DNA of 12,434 nucleotides, from positions 1 through 12,434 of the forward strand of contig JAAZAW010000274.1 of the NCBI GenBank assembly GCA_012514125.1. Direction: 5' to 3'. How positions within the stretch are numbered: position 1 is the stretch's first letter; every line of letters begins with the position of its first letter. Below, in pieces: positions 1 to 5,875 of the stretch. Under the pieces are notes generated by a model. That model saw nothing but the letters and a program-made list of their open reading frames with translations, did no database searches and was not told where the DNA came from. Source of the stretch: Phycisphaerae bacterium. Lineage in GTDB: Bacteria > Planctomycetota > Phycisphaerae > JAAYCJ01. Made by a program: the position numbers and the translations under genes.

Positions 1-185
1 AGGAGAAATTGTCATGTAAAAGAAAAATTTGCCATATCAAATTTCATCCATTCAGGTTCCTCCAAAGGCAGGGTGGTTTTTCCGAAACCCACCATTAGGC
101 TCACCCGCCAACCCTCGTCCCCGCCTCACCGCAATGCGCAGACAGACACAACGAACGAATTCCATCATGAATCAATAAAAACATA

Positions 186-214
186 TTGATTTGCATCCGG
201 ACGACGATTATTCT
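186..214 (+). promoter_or_regulatory. Putative sigma70 promoter of pgk
   Basis: TTGATT at 186-191 and TATTCT at 209-214 are separated by exactly 17 nt, each matching four of six consensus bases. Transcription would start near 221 and give a leader of about 86 nt before the ATG at 307. The same -35 hexamer, TTGATT, with the same spacing is seen in front of the dehydrogenase gene at 8460. The call rests on sequence match only. Confidence 0.45.
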
Positions 215-293
215 GGAATCGTTAAAAAACAATGGTTTTCTTAAAACCGATGCAGCGTAAAATTCTTTCTTACGAGTTATTACACAAACAACT

Positions 294-297
294 GGAG
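294..297 (+). promoter_or_regulatory. Ribosome binding site that fixes the pgk start
   Basis: GGAG at 294-297 lies nine bases before ATG 307. An in-frame ATG at 232 would add 25 residues that PGK proteins do not have, and it shows no Shine-Dalgarno sequence ahead of it. The site therefore supports the start at 307. Confidence 0.7.
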
Positions 298-306
298 ATC
301 ATAAAA

Positions 307-1491
307 ATGGCCAAAAAGACTGTCGCGGATATCGATCCGAAAGGAAAGCGGGTTCTGATGCGCGTCGATTTCAATGTGCCCATCGCCGACGGTAAAGTCG
401 GAGACGACAAACGAATCGTCGCTGCCATCCCAACCATCAAAAACATCATCGAACGGGGCGGCAAGCTGATCCTCATGAGCCACCTCGGACGCCCCAAAGG
501 CAGCCCGTCACCCGAATTCTCGCTTAAACCTGCTGCCGACCGCCTGGGCGAACTGCTGGAAAAACCCGTAAAATTCGTCGACGACGCCATGGGCGACAAG
601 GTTAAAACCGCCGTGAACAGCCTGAACGACGGCGATGTCCTGGTCCTCGAAAATATGCGGTTCTACAAACAGGAAGAAGCCAACGACGAAACGTTCAGCA
701 AACAACTTGCAGCCTTGGGCGATATCTACGTCAACGATGCCTTCGGAACCGCCCACCGATGCCATGCCTCGACCCACGGCGTCGCGCGATTCATCACCGG
801 CCCCAAAGTCGTCGGTTTCCTCATCGAAAAAGAACTCAAATATCTCGATGACGCCCTGAACAACCCAACGCGTCCCTTCGTCGCCATTCTCGGCGGCGCC
901 AAGGTCAGCGACAAAATCGAAGTCATCAAAAATCTGCTCTCCAAGGTCGATAAACTCCTCATCGGCGGTGCCATGGCCTACACCTTCATGAAGGCCCAGG
1001 GCAAACCCACCGGCAATTCGCTCGTCGAAGCCGACAAAGTCGATCTTGCCAAAGACCTGATCAAGATCGGAGGCGACAAACTTGTCCTGCCCCTCGATAC
1101 CATTTGCGGCAAAGAATTTAAAGAAGACACTCCAACCATGACCGCCGAAGGAAATATCCCCGATGGTTGGGAAGGCTTCGACATTGGTCCAAAAACCGTC
1201 GAACTCTTCAAAAATCTCGTCGTCAACGCCAAAACCATCGTCTGGAACGGTCCGCTCGGCGTCTTTGAAATGAAACCCTTTGCCAACGGAACCTTTAGCC
1301 TCGCCCAAACCATCGCCGACGCGACCGCCAAAGGCGCCGTCAGTGTCATCGGCGGCGGCGACAGCGCCTCTGCCATCAAAAAAGCAGGACTCAACAAAGC
1401 CATGACCCACATCTCCACAGGCGGCGGCGCAAGCCTCGAATTCATGGAAGGAAAAGGGTTTGAAACTCTCGATATTCTCGATAACAAATAA
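307..1491 (+). CDS. pgk: Phosphoglycerate kinase
   Basis: This cytosolic glycolytic enzyme transfers the acyl phosphate of 1,3-bisphosphoglycerate to ADP, making ATP and 3-phosphoglycerate, and runs in reverse in gluconeogenesis. The 394 residues match the usual bacterial length. Family signatures appear in order: RVDFNVP (residues 19-25), SHLGRP (58-63) and NMRF (116-119) with a substrate arginine, NDAFGTAHR (143-151), GGAKVSDKI (196-204) with nucleotide-site lysines, WNGPLGVFE (313-321), GGGDSA (349-354), and the STGGGAS helix start (370-376). All expected substrate- and nucleotide-binding residues seem present, so the enzyme should be active. The start at 307 is chosen from the ribosome binding site and because the protein then begins MAKKTVADID, as family members do. 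The gene stands alone, without gapA, tpiA or eno beside it, and ends before a hairpin terminator. Codons favour C in third position. Confidence 0.97.
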   Translation: MAKKTVADIDPKGKRVLMRVDFNVPIADGKVGDDKRIVAAIPTIKNIIERGGKLILMSHLGRPKGSPSPEFSLKPAADRLGELLEKPVKFVDDAMGDKVKTAVNSLNDGDVLVLENMRFYKQEEANDETFSKQLAALGDIYVNDAFGTAHRCHASTHGVARFITGPKVVGFLIEKELKYLDDALNNPTRPFVAILGGAKVSDKIEVIKNLLSKVDKLLIGGAMAYTFMKAQGKPTGNSLVEADKVDLAKDLIKIGGDKLVLPLDTICGKEFKEDTPTMTAEGNIPDGWEGFDIGPKTVELFKNLVVNAKTIVWNGPLGVFEMKPFANGTFSLAQTIADATAKGAVSVIGGGDSASAIKKAGLNKAMTHISTGGGASLEFMEGKGFETLDILDNK

Positions 1492-1532
1492 TTCAAATAA
1501 ACGACCAGAAAACCTCTGACCGTGTTATTGAT

Positions 1533-1573
1533 AAAAAAGCAAGGCCGGAAGACACCGGCCTCGCTTTCTTTTT
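1533..1573. terminator. Bidirectional intrinsic terminator between pgk and the DUF362 gene
   Basis: GCAAGGCCGG (1539-1548) pairs with CCGGCCTCGC (1555-1564) over a six-base loop, with a single A/C mismatch. A six-A run precedes the stem and TTTCTTTTT (1565-1573) follows it. Because both flanks have the right base runs, the hairpin can end transcripts of pgk on the plus strand and of the DUF362 gene on the minus strand. Confidence 0.85.
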
Positions 1574-1575
1574 AA

Positions 1576-1615
1576 CGCTTCCAAACTTTTAGACTCTTCC
1601 AAACTCTCCAACTTC
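1576..1615 (-). repeat. Short degenerate repeat directly after the DUF362 gene stop codon
   Basis: Read on the minus strand, the bases that follow the TGA stop at 1618-1616 are built from copies of AGTTTGGAAG and shortened variants (GAAGTTGG, GAGAGTTTGG, AAGAGTCT, AAAAGTTTGG). The perfect copies AGTTTGGAAG occur twice, about 18 nt apart. No protein is encoded here. Its place directly after a stop codon resembles the repeats after fliM and the dehydrogenase gene, although its sequence is different. Confidence 0.5.
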
Positions 1616-2704
1616 TCAATCGACACTCTTCAACTCATACTTCCGATTTCCCATCGAAAGTTTCTCGCATTCTTCAATCTGAATATACGGATTCTTCCCA
1701 TGAATCTGCTCAAACAAATGCCCCGTTCCGCTCCGCTTAAGCGGCGAAGGCAGCGATCCTTCAATAAAATCGCCCGCCTTGATCAAATCGATCGACGCCG
1801 TTTCCACCGCCACAATATCATCACCCGCCACAATCCCAATATCCGGCACCAGCGACGGTGTCGTAAATCCCCAACAATCGCAAAAAGGTGTGATCTGAAG
1901 CAATGCCGTCACAAACATCACCCGTTCCGGCTCAAACGTCCTCAACACTTCCCGCGTCGTCAACGCCATGCCCGTCTGAAAATATCGATACCCTTCCTGA
2001 TCGATGGTAATCGCCTTGTTCGGACATGCCAGCACACAGTGCATGCAATACTTGCACGCGTGATCGTTGATCGAAATTTTCCCATCTTCAAACGTAATCG
2101 CATCGTTCGGACAATTATCCCGGCAAAGCAAACACCCCGTGCACTTCGAAGCGTCCCATTCAAACGTCGAATTCATCAACCGGTGAATCTTCCCCCGCGT
2201 CGAACCGTTCACACACCCCATCGCCAGATTTTTAATCGCGCCACCGAAACCGCTGCATCCATGCCCCTTGCCGTGCGACAAAACAATCATCGCATCCGCA
2301 TCCACAATCGTACCCGCCAGGTCCACCGTATCGAGTTGCCTGAAATTCACCTGCTTTGTATAAACATAAGTATCGTCCAGCCCCGATACCGGCAAAATCG
2401 GCGCACCGAGCACTTCCTGCGTATAGCCTCGCTCCCGCGCACTTTCCACCGAATAGGCGCTATCGGTCAAAAAAGGTTTCCCCCCCGCCTCGATCACCGC
2501 CTTGACCACACGCCCGACCAGAAACGGGTGAATCGTCGAATAACCCACTCCCCCGCCCAGGTGCATCTTGATCGCCACACGTTTATCTTTAAATCGTTTT
2601 TCAAATTCCCATTGCCCCAACATCCGATCCAGCAAAACCGGAAGTGTCGCATCCCCCCGAAGTTCCACCGGCCGAGCCGAGGCGAAAGTTACTGTAGACG
2701 TCAT
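1616..2704 (-). CDS. DUF362 domain protein with two 4Fe-4S ferredoxin motifs
   Basis: The 362-residue protein belongs to the DUF362 family fused to a bacterial-type ferredoxin domain. The DUF362 portion shows VAIKMHLG (43-50), HGKGHGCSGFGGAIKNLAMG (144-163) and, after the insert, FCDCWGF (274-280) and PDIGIVAGDDIVAVETAS (287-304), a pattern familiar in this family. The inserted ferredoxin domain has two full CxxCxxCxxxCP motifs, with cysteines at 188, 191, 194, 198 and 217, 220, 223, 227, enough for two 4Fe-4S clusters. No signal peptide or membrane segment is seen, so it is probably cytosolic. It is likely an electron-transfer or redox-linked protein, but the reaction and partners are unknown. 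The ATG at 2704 is preceded by AAGAGGA at good spacing. The gene stands alone, converging on pgk and divergent from the histidine kinase gene. Confidence 0.9.
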   Translation of the reverse strand: MTSTVTFASARPVELRGDATLPVLLDRMLGQWEFEKRFKDKRVAIKMHLGGGVGYSTIHPFLVGRVVKAVIEAGGKPFLTDSAYSVESARERGYTQEVLGAPILPVSGLDDTYVYTKQVNFRQLDTVDLAGTIVDADAMIVLSHGKGHGCSGFGGAIKNLAMGCVNGSTRGKIHRLMNSTFEWDASKCTGCLLCRDNCPNDAITFEDGKISINDHACKYCMHCVLACPNKAITIDQEGYRYFQTGMALTTREVLRTFEPERVMFVTALLQITPFCDCWGFTTPSLVPDIGIVAGDDIVAVETASIDLIKAGDFIEGSLPSPLKRSGTGHLFEQIHGKNPYIQIEECEKLSMGNRKYELKSVD

Positions 2705-2830
2705 ACCAAATTCCTCTTGAAAATAATTGCCAACGACTATTTTTTCTCTAGTGAATCTTTTATCTCAAAATTATACCCAATGCAAAGATTTTGATTGGAA
2801 AGAAATCCCCATATCCGCTCAAGGAGAAAA

Positions 2831-2859
2831 TTGTCAAATCGCTTGAACCTTTTTATAAT
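2831..2859 (+). promoter_or_regulatory. Near-consensus sigma70 promoter of the histidine kinase gene
   Basis: TTGTCA (2831-2836) and a perfect TATAAT (2854-2859) are 17 nt apart, matching eleven of twelve consensus bases. Transcription should start near 2866, leaving an unusually long leader of about 168 nt before the TTG start codon. This is the strongest promoter match in the window. Confidence 0.75.
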
Positions 2860-2978
2860 TCTCACTTTCGCGGCAATGACAAAGAAGATAGATTCAGGTG
2901 ATTATCTTGACTTTTACCGCCCACAAGATAAAGTTTAACAAATCTTTGATCATTTGAATGAAACCCTATCGGCGGTAT

Positions 2979-3020
2979 GAAAGTCTCCATATCATTCGAT
3001 ATAAATGAGACTTGTCTTTC
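2979..3020 (+). promoter_or_regulatory. Nested inverted repeat in the kinase mRNA leader
   Basis: Three paired segments nest in one another: GAAAG (2979-2983) with CTTTC (3016-3020), TCTC (2984-2987) with GAGA (3007-3010), and ATATC (2989-2993) with GATAT (2998-3002) around the loop ATTC. The structure ends one base before the Shine-Dalgarno AGAGGA. It is interrupted by bulges, so its stability is uncertain. It could affect translation start, but it matches no riboswitch class that I recognise. Confidence 0.35.
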
Positions 3021-3026
3021 AGAGGA
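3021..3026 (+). promoter_or_regulatory. Ribosome binding site for a TTG start
   Basis: AGAGGA at 3021-3026 is seven bases before TTG 3034. An in-frame TAG at 3028-3030 lies two codons upstream, so no longer start is possible. The next in-frame ATG would fall at residue 48, in the middle of the FHA domain. The TTG start is therefore well supported. Confidence 0.8.
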
Positions 3027-3033
3027 ATAGGCA

Positions 3034-4689
3034 TTGGCGAATATTTGCATAATTCAAGGCCCGGATAAAGGGCAAACGGTGGAAATTCCGCCCTCAGGCT
3101 GCATCATCGGCCGAGGCGCAGACACCATCCAACTCCACGATACGACGATCTCACGATCGCACGCCCGCATCATGCCTCAAAACGACCGTTATTATATCCA
3201 GGATATGGAAAGCGCCAACGGCACGTATGTCAACGGCGCCCGCATCGGAAAATATCTCCAGCTTAAACATGGCGACCGGATTCGCGTCGGAAAAACCCTC
3301 CTGGTTTTCAGCGAAGACCAGACCTTCGAACTCCCTCTGGACGAAACCGAATACGGCGACCTGATCGACATCGACGAACAGGGCAACCTTGTCGATTCCT
3401 CGATCATGGCAGCCATCCCCTCCGACCGCGAAAGCCTCATGGCCCCGGTCGAACCCAAACAAGCCAACCAGCACCTGCGCGTTCTCTACGATATGGTTTC
3501 CACCATCGGTTCGATCTTCAACGTCGAACAATTGCTCTATCAGGTCATGGAATTGATCTTCCGCGAGTTACCCGTGGACCGCGGTTTTATGCTGCTGCGA
3601 AATGAAACCACCGGAAAATTCGAGCCCGTGGTCGTCAAATATCGCACCGAAAAACCCGGACGCATCACCACGTCCAACACGATCATCAAGCACATCCTGA
3701 GCAAACGCGAAGGTGTCTTGTGCACCAACGCCATGACCGACAAACGCTTCAACAAAGGCGACAGCGTTCAAGGCTATGGCCTGCGATCCGTCATTTGCGT
3801 GCCGATTATCGCCCGTGACAAAATTCTCGGTATTATTCATATCGACAGTTCGATCTCAAACACTTCTTACACGCAAGAACAACTCCACCTGATCAGCGCC
3901 ATCGGCTACCAGACAGGTCTGGCCGTTCAGAACGTCCAACTTTATCTCGAAAGCGTTCGAGTCGAACGACTCGCCGCCACCGGCCAAACCGTCGCCGCTA
4001 TGTCGCATTACATCAAAAATATCCTCCAGGGCCTCCAGGGCGGAGCCGATACCGTCGAATTGGGTCTGCGTTCAAACAATCTTAAAATCGCAGAAACAGG
4101 CTGGATCATCGTCAACCGAAATCTCGACAAAATTCAACACCTGATGCTCAACATGCTCGCCTTCAGTAAGGAACGCAAACCCCGGCTTGAACTCATGCAG
4201 ATCAATTCCATCGTCAACGATGTCCTGGACCTGACACGCAAACGCGCCGACGACCGCGGCGTGATGCTCATCACCGACCTGGGCGACCGCATGCCGGCCA
4301 TCCCCGTCGATCAGGACGGCATCCACCAGGTGATCCTCAATATCGTTAACAATGCCATCGAAGCGGTCCCCGCCAATGCCGGCGCGGTGACGCTCAGAAC
4401 GGATTTCAATGAAAGCACTCAGGAAGCCGTCATCACCATCGGTGATAACGGTCCGGGTATTTCCGAAGAGGAAGTGGAAAAAATCTTCGAACTGTTCCAC
4501 TCAACAAAAGGGCATGGCGGAACAGGCTTGGGACTCGCGGTAGCCAAAAAAATTGTGGCTGAACACAACGGCGATCTCGATGTCGTCTCGCACTCGGGCG
4601 AAGGAACGCTCTTCACCGTGCGCATCCCTGCCGAGCAACCTAAAACAAAAAACATTACAAAAATCCCCGGCGTGGAAGACACCCAGTAG
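3034..4689 (+). CDS. FHA-GAF sensor histidine kinase
   Basis: The 551-residue cytosolic protein has three parts. Residues 1-93 are an FHA phosphothreonine-binding domain with GRG (26-28), SRSH (40-43) and NGTYVNG (62-68). Residues about 145-305 are a GAF sensor domain. Residues about 310-535 form the kinase core: H-box AAMSHYIKN with the likely phospho-acceptor His325, N-box QVILNIVNNAIEA (432-444), G1 box DNGPGI (471-476), and G2 box GHGGTGLGL (493-501). No membrane segment is present, so it should sense a soluble ligand through GAF or a phosphorylated protein through FHA. The residue after the histidine is Tyr rather than the usual Glu or Asp. No response regulator gene is adjacent, so the partner is unknown. 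Translation starts at TTG behind a strong promoter and long leader. The gene converges on fliM, a neighbour that alone does not prove a link to motility. The architecture is certain; the signal is not known. Confidence 0.92.
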   Translation: MANICIIQGPDKGQTVEIPPSGCIIGRGADTIQLHDTTISRSHARIMPQNDRYYIQDMESANGTYVNGARIGKYLQLKHGDRIRVGKTLLVFSEDQTFELPLDETEYGDLIDIDEQGNLVDSSIMAAIPSDRESLMAPVEPKQANQHLRVLYDMVSTIGSIFNVEQLLYQVMELIFRELPVDRGFMLLRNETTGKFEPVVVKYRTEKPGRITTSNTIIKHILSKREGVLCTNAMTDKRFNKGDSVQGYGLRSVICVPIIARDKILGIIHIDSSISNTSYTQEQLHLISAIGYQTGLAVQNVQLYLESVRVERLAATGQTVAAMSHYIKNILQGLQGGADTVELGLRSNNLKIAETGWIIVNRNLDKIQHLMLNMLAFSKERKPRLELMQINSIVNDVLDLTRKRADDRGVMLITDLGDRMPAIPVDQDGIHQVILNIVNNAIEAVPANAGAVTLRTDFNESTQEAVITIGDNGPGISEEEVEKIFELFHSTKGHGGTGLGLAVAKKIVAEHNGDLDVVSHSGEGTLFTVRIPAEQPKTKNITKIPGVEDTQ

Positions 4690-4721
4690 GATAAAACGGG
4701 ACCCACCCTCTTTCTTCTCTT

Positions 4722-4754
4722 CCCAAAGCCTAAGGCCCGAAAGCCCAAAGCCCG
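4722..4754 (-). repeat. Short tandem-like repeat after the fliM stop codon
   Basis: On the minus strand, six bases after the fliM stop, four units follow one another: GGGCTTT, GGGCTTTC, GGGCCTTA and GGCTTTGGG. Aligned by eye with one gap, the 33-nt element matches about 23 of 33 positions of the element at 9784-9815, which sits at the same place behind the dehydrogenase gene. A small GGCT-TTCG-GGCC hairpin is possible inside it, but no T-run follows, so it is not a standard terminator. I see no other terminator between the kinase gene and fliM. Confidence 0.5.
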
Positions 4755-4760
4755 CCTCTC

Positions 4761-5774
4761 CTATATCCGATCATCCGGCGTCGTATGTCGCGTAATCCGA
4801 ATCGCCCGATTACCCCGAAACTGCCCCAGCCGTCCCGCAAATTTGTTTCGTCCTTCCACCTGAACCAGCAACTCATTTTTGGCGGGTTTTTCAGTCTGAA
4901 TAATATCCCCGACCTGCAATCCCATCAGCTGTCCCATCGAAATCGTCGTCTCCGCCAGAAACGCCCGTAAATTCACCGTCGCCGTCTTGAGATTCCCCGC
5001 GATCCTTTGACCGTGATTGACCGACGATTCTTTTTTACGATACGACAACCAGCTCTGCGTCGCCAGCTTATCCAGCACCGGTTCGATCGACGTAAACGGC
5101 ACACAAATACTCATCGTACCCGATCGCCCCGAAAGTTTTAACTCGAACATGATCACCACGACCACCTCGTTCGGTGCCACCACCTGGACCAGGTGCGGGT
5201 TCGACTCGCTTTGCGTCAGATCGAATCCCGTCACTCCCAAACTCAGCCAGGAGTCGGTCAATAATTTCAACGCCCGATCGATAATTCGCTGCACCAACCG
5301 TTGTTCGATGGTCGTCAAGGGCCTCTGCGGAATGAAAACATCTTCGCTGGCCCCTCCAAGCAGACGGTCGATGATCGGAAAAATGATCATCGGACTCATT
5401 TCCAGACAGATCGACCCGTCCCAGGGTTTGACGCTCAGCAGATTAAAGCACGTCGGATTCGGCAGCGAATGGATAAACTCACTGAAAGTCAATTGCTCGG
5501 TGTCAATGATCTTGACTTCGACAATGGAACGCAAAAAAGCCGATAGCGTCGCCCCAAAATTGCGGGCAAAGGCTTCATGGATGCCTTCCAACGCCCGCAT
5601 CTGGTCCTTGCTCACCTGTTCGGGGCGCTTGAAATCGTAAATCGTGATGTCCTTGCGCACCGGAGCAACTGCCGACGCTGAACCCTCTTGCTCTGTGGAT
5701 TCAGGGGAAGTTTCAGGCTCACTGACCGCCGCCAGAAGCGCGTCTATCTCAGATTGTTCAAGAACGTCCGCCAT
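4761..5774 (-). CDS. fliM: Flagellar motor switch protein FliM
   Basis: FliM forms the middle of the cytoplasmic C-ring, binds CheY-phosphate, and helps set the direction of flagellar rotation with FliG and FliN. The 337 residues match the family length. The N-terminal LEQSEIDALL (5-14) is the CheY-P-binding motif. An acidic linker follows (about 18-40). A CheC-like middle domain then spans about 42-235 with YDFKRPEQVSKDQMRALEGIHE and the LLGGASE segment (138-144). The C-terminal SpoA domain (about 255-330) contains LKTATVNLRAFLAETTIS and LQVGDIIQTEK. The start ATG has a modest GAGAG Shine-Dalgarno. The gene is not beside fliL, fliN or fliP; it lies 101 nt downstream of comEC on the same strand, with a sigma28-like promoter in the gap. 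It could thus be read alone or from the comEC promoter. The organism is expected to be motile at some stage. Confidence 0.96.
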   Translation of the reverse strand: MADVLEQSEIDALLAAVSEPETSPESTEQEGSASAVAPVRKDITIYDFKRPEQVSKDQMRALEGIHEAFARNFGATLSAFLRSIVEVKIIDTEQLTFSEFIHSLPNPTCFNLLSVKPWDGSICLEMSPMIIFPIIDRLLGGASEDVFIPQRPLTTIEQRLVQRIIDRALKLLTDSWLSLGVTGFDLTQSESNPHLVQVVAPNEVVVVIMFELKLSGRSGTMSICVPFTSIEPVLDKLATQSWLSYRKKESSVNHGQRIAGNLKTATVNLRAFLAETTISMGQLMGLQVGDIIQTEKPAKNELLVQVEGRNKFAGRLGQFRGNRAIRITRHTTPDDRI

Positions 5775-5828
5775 AGTCTCTCAAGCTGATAAAAAAACAA
5801 AGATATTTTATGTATGAATGCCTTTATA

Positions 5829-5855
5829 TTATCGGACATCGCCCGACAAAACTTA
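5829..5855 (-). promoter_or_regulatory. Sigma28 (FliA)-like promoter of fliM
   Basis: On the minus strand TAAGTTTT (5855-5848), 11 nt, then TCCGATAA (5836-5829) matches the flagellar sigma28 consensus TAAAGTTT-N11-GCCGATAA at 13 of 16 positions with exact spacing; the -10 element matches seven of eight. A start near 5822 gives a leader of about 48 nt. The same bases can also form a six-pair hairpin (TCGGGC-GAT-GTCCGA, including one G-T pair), which is not followed by a T-run. Confidence 0.5.
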
Positions 5856-5875
5856 AAACCTTCGTCATTTTGCCC

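Larger units (their letters stand above)
1..306. other. Intergenic region and leader upstream of pgk
   Basis: I find no credible gene in this stretch. Two small inverted repeats are visible. One is at 25-44 (AAATTTG, six-base loop, CAAATTT). The other is at 72-93 (GGTGG-TTT against AAA-c-CCACC with one bulged C and a five-base loop). Neither is followed by a T-run, so neither is called a terminator. A putative sigma70 promoter lies at 186-214 and the pgk ribosome binding site at 294-297. The piece from about 100 to 165 is C-rich and carries no recognised signal. Confidence 0.6.
2705..3033. other. Divergent intergenic region between the DUF362 gene and the histidine kinase gene
   Basis: The 329 nt are AT-rich and hold no credible gene. 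On the plus strand there is a near-consensus promoter (2831-2859), then a leader of about 168 nt with a small inverted repeat AAGATA/TATCTT (2884-2907 area) and a larger nested inverted repeat (2979-3020) next to the ribosome binding site. On the minus strand a perfect TATAAT (complement of 2770-2775) could be the -10 box of the DUF362 gene, but I see no good -35 at 16-18 nt from it. Confidence 0.6.

Noticed and set aside
1..14. AGGAGAAATTGTCA at the window start resembles AGGAGAAAATTGTCA at 2822-2836
   Set aside because: Fourteen of fifteen bases match, but at the window start there is no good -10 box at the right distance; two short AT-rich matches are not enough to call a repeat or a shared promoter.
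232..306. In-frame 25-residue N-terminal extension of PGK
   Set aside because: It has no Shine-Dalgarno, would begin only about 11 nt after the predicted transcription start, and is absent from PGK proteins; GGAG before ATG 307 marks the proper start.
508..1410. Long open frame antisense to pgk (300 codons)
   Set aside because: It is a shadow of pgk caused by its C-rich third positions; the translation is a low-complexity Gly/Asp/Phe-rich sequence without any recognisable domain.
1700..2794. Long plus-strand open frame opposite the DUF362 gene (364 codons)
   Set aside because: The translation is an Arg/His/Pro-rich shadow without domains, whereas the minus strand gives a clear family match.
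3034..3050. Sigma54-like match TTGGC...TTTGC
   Set aside because: Spacing between the GG and GC elements is one base short, and it overlaps the start codon of the kinase gene, so it could not drive that gene.
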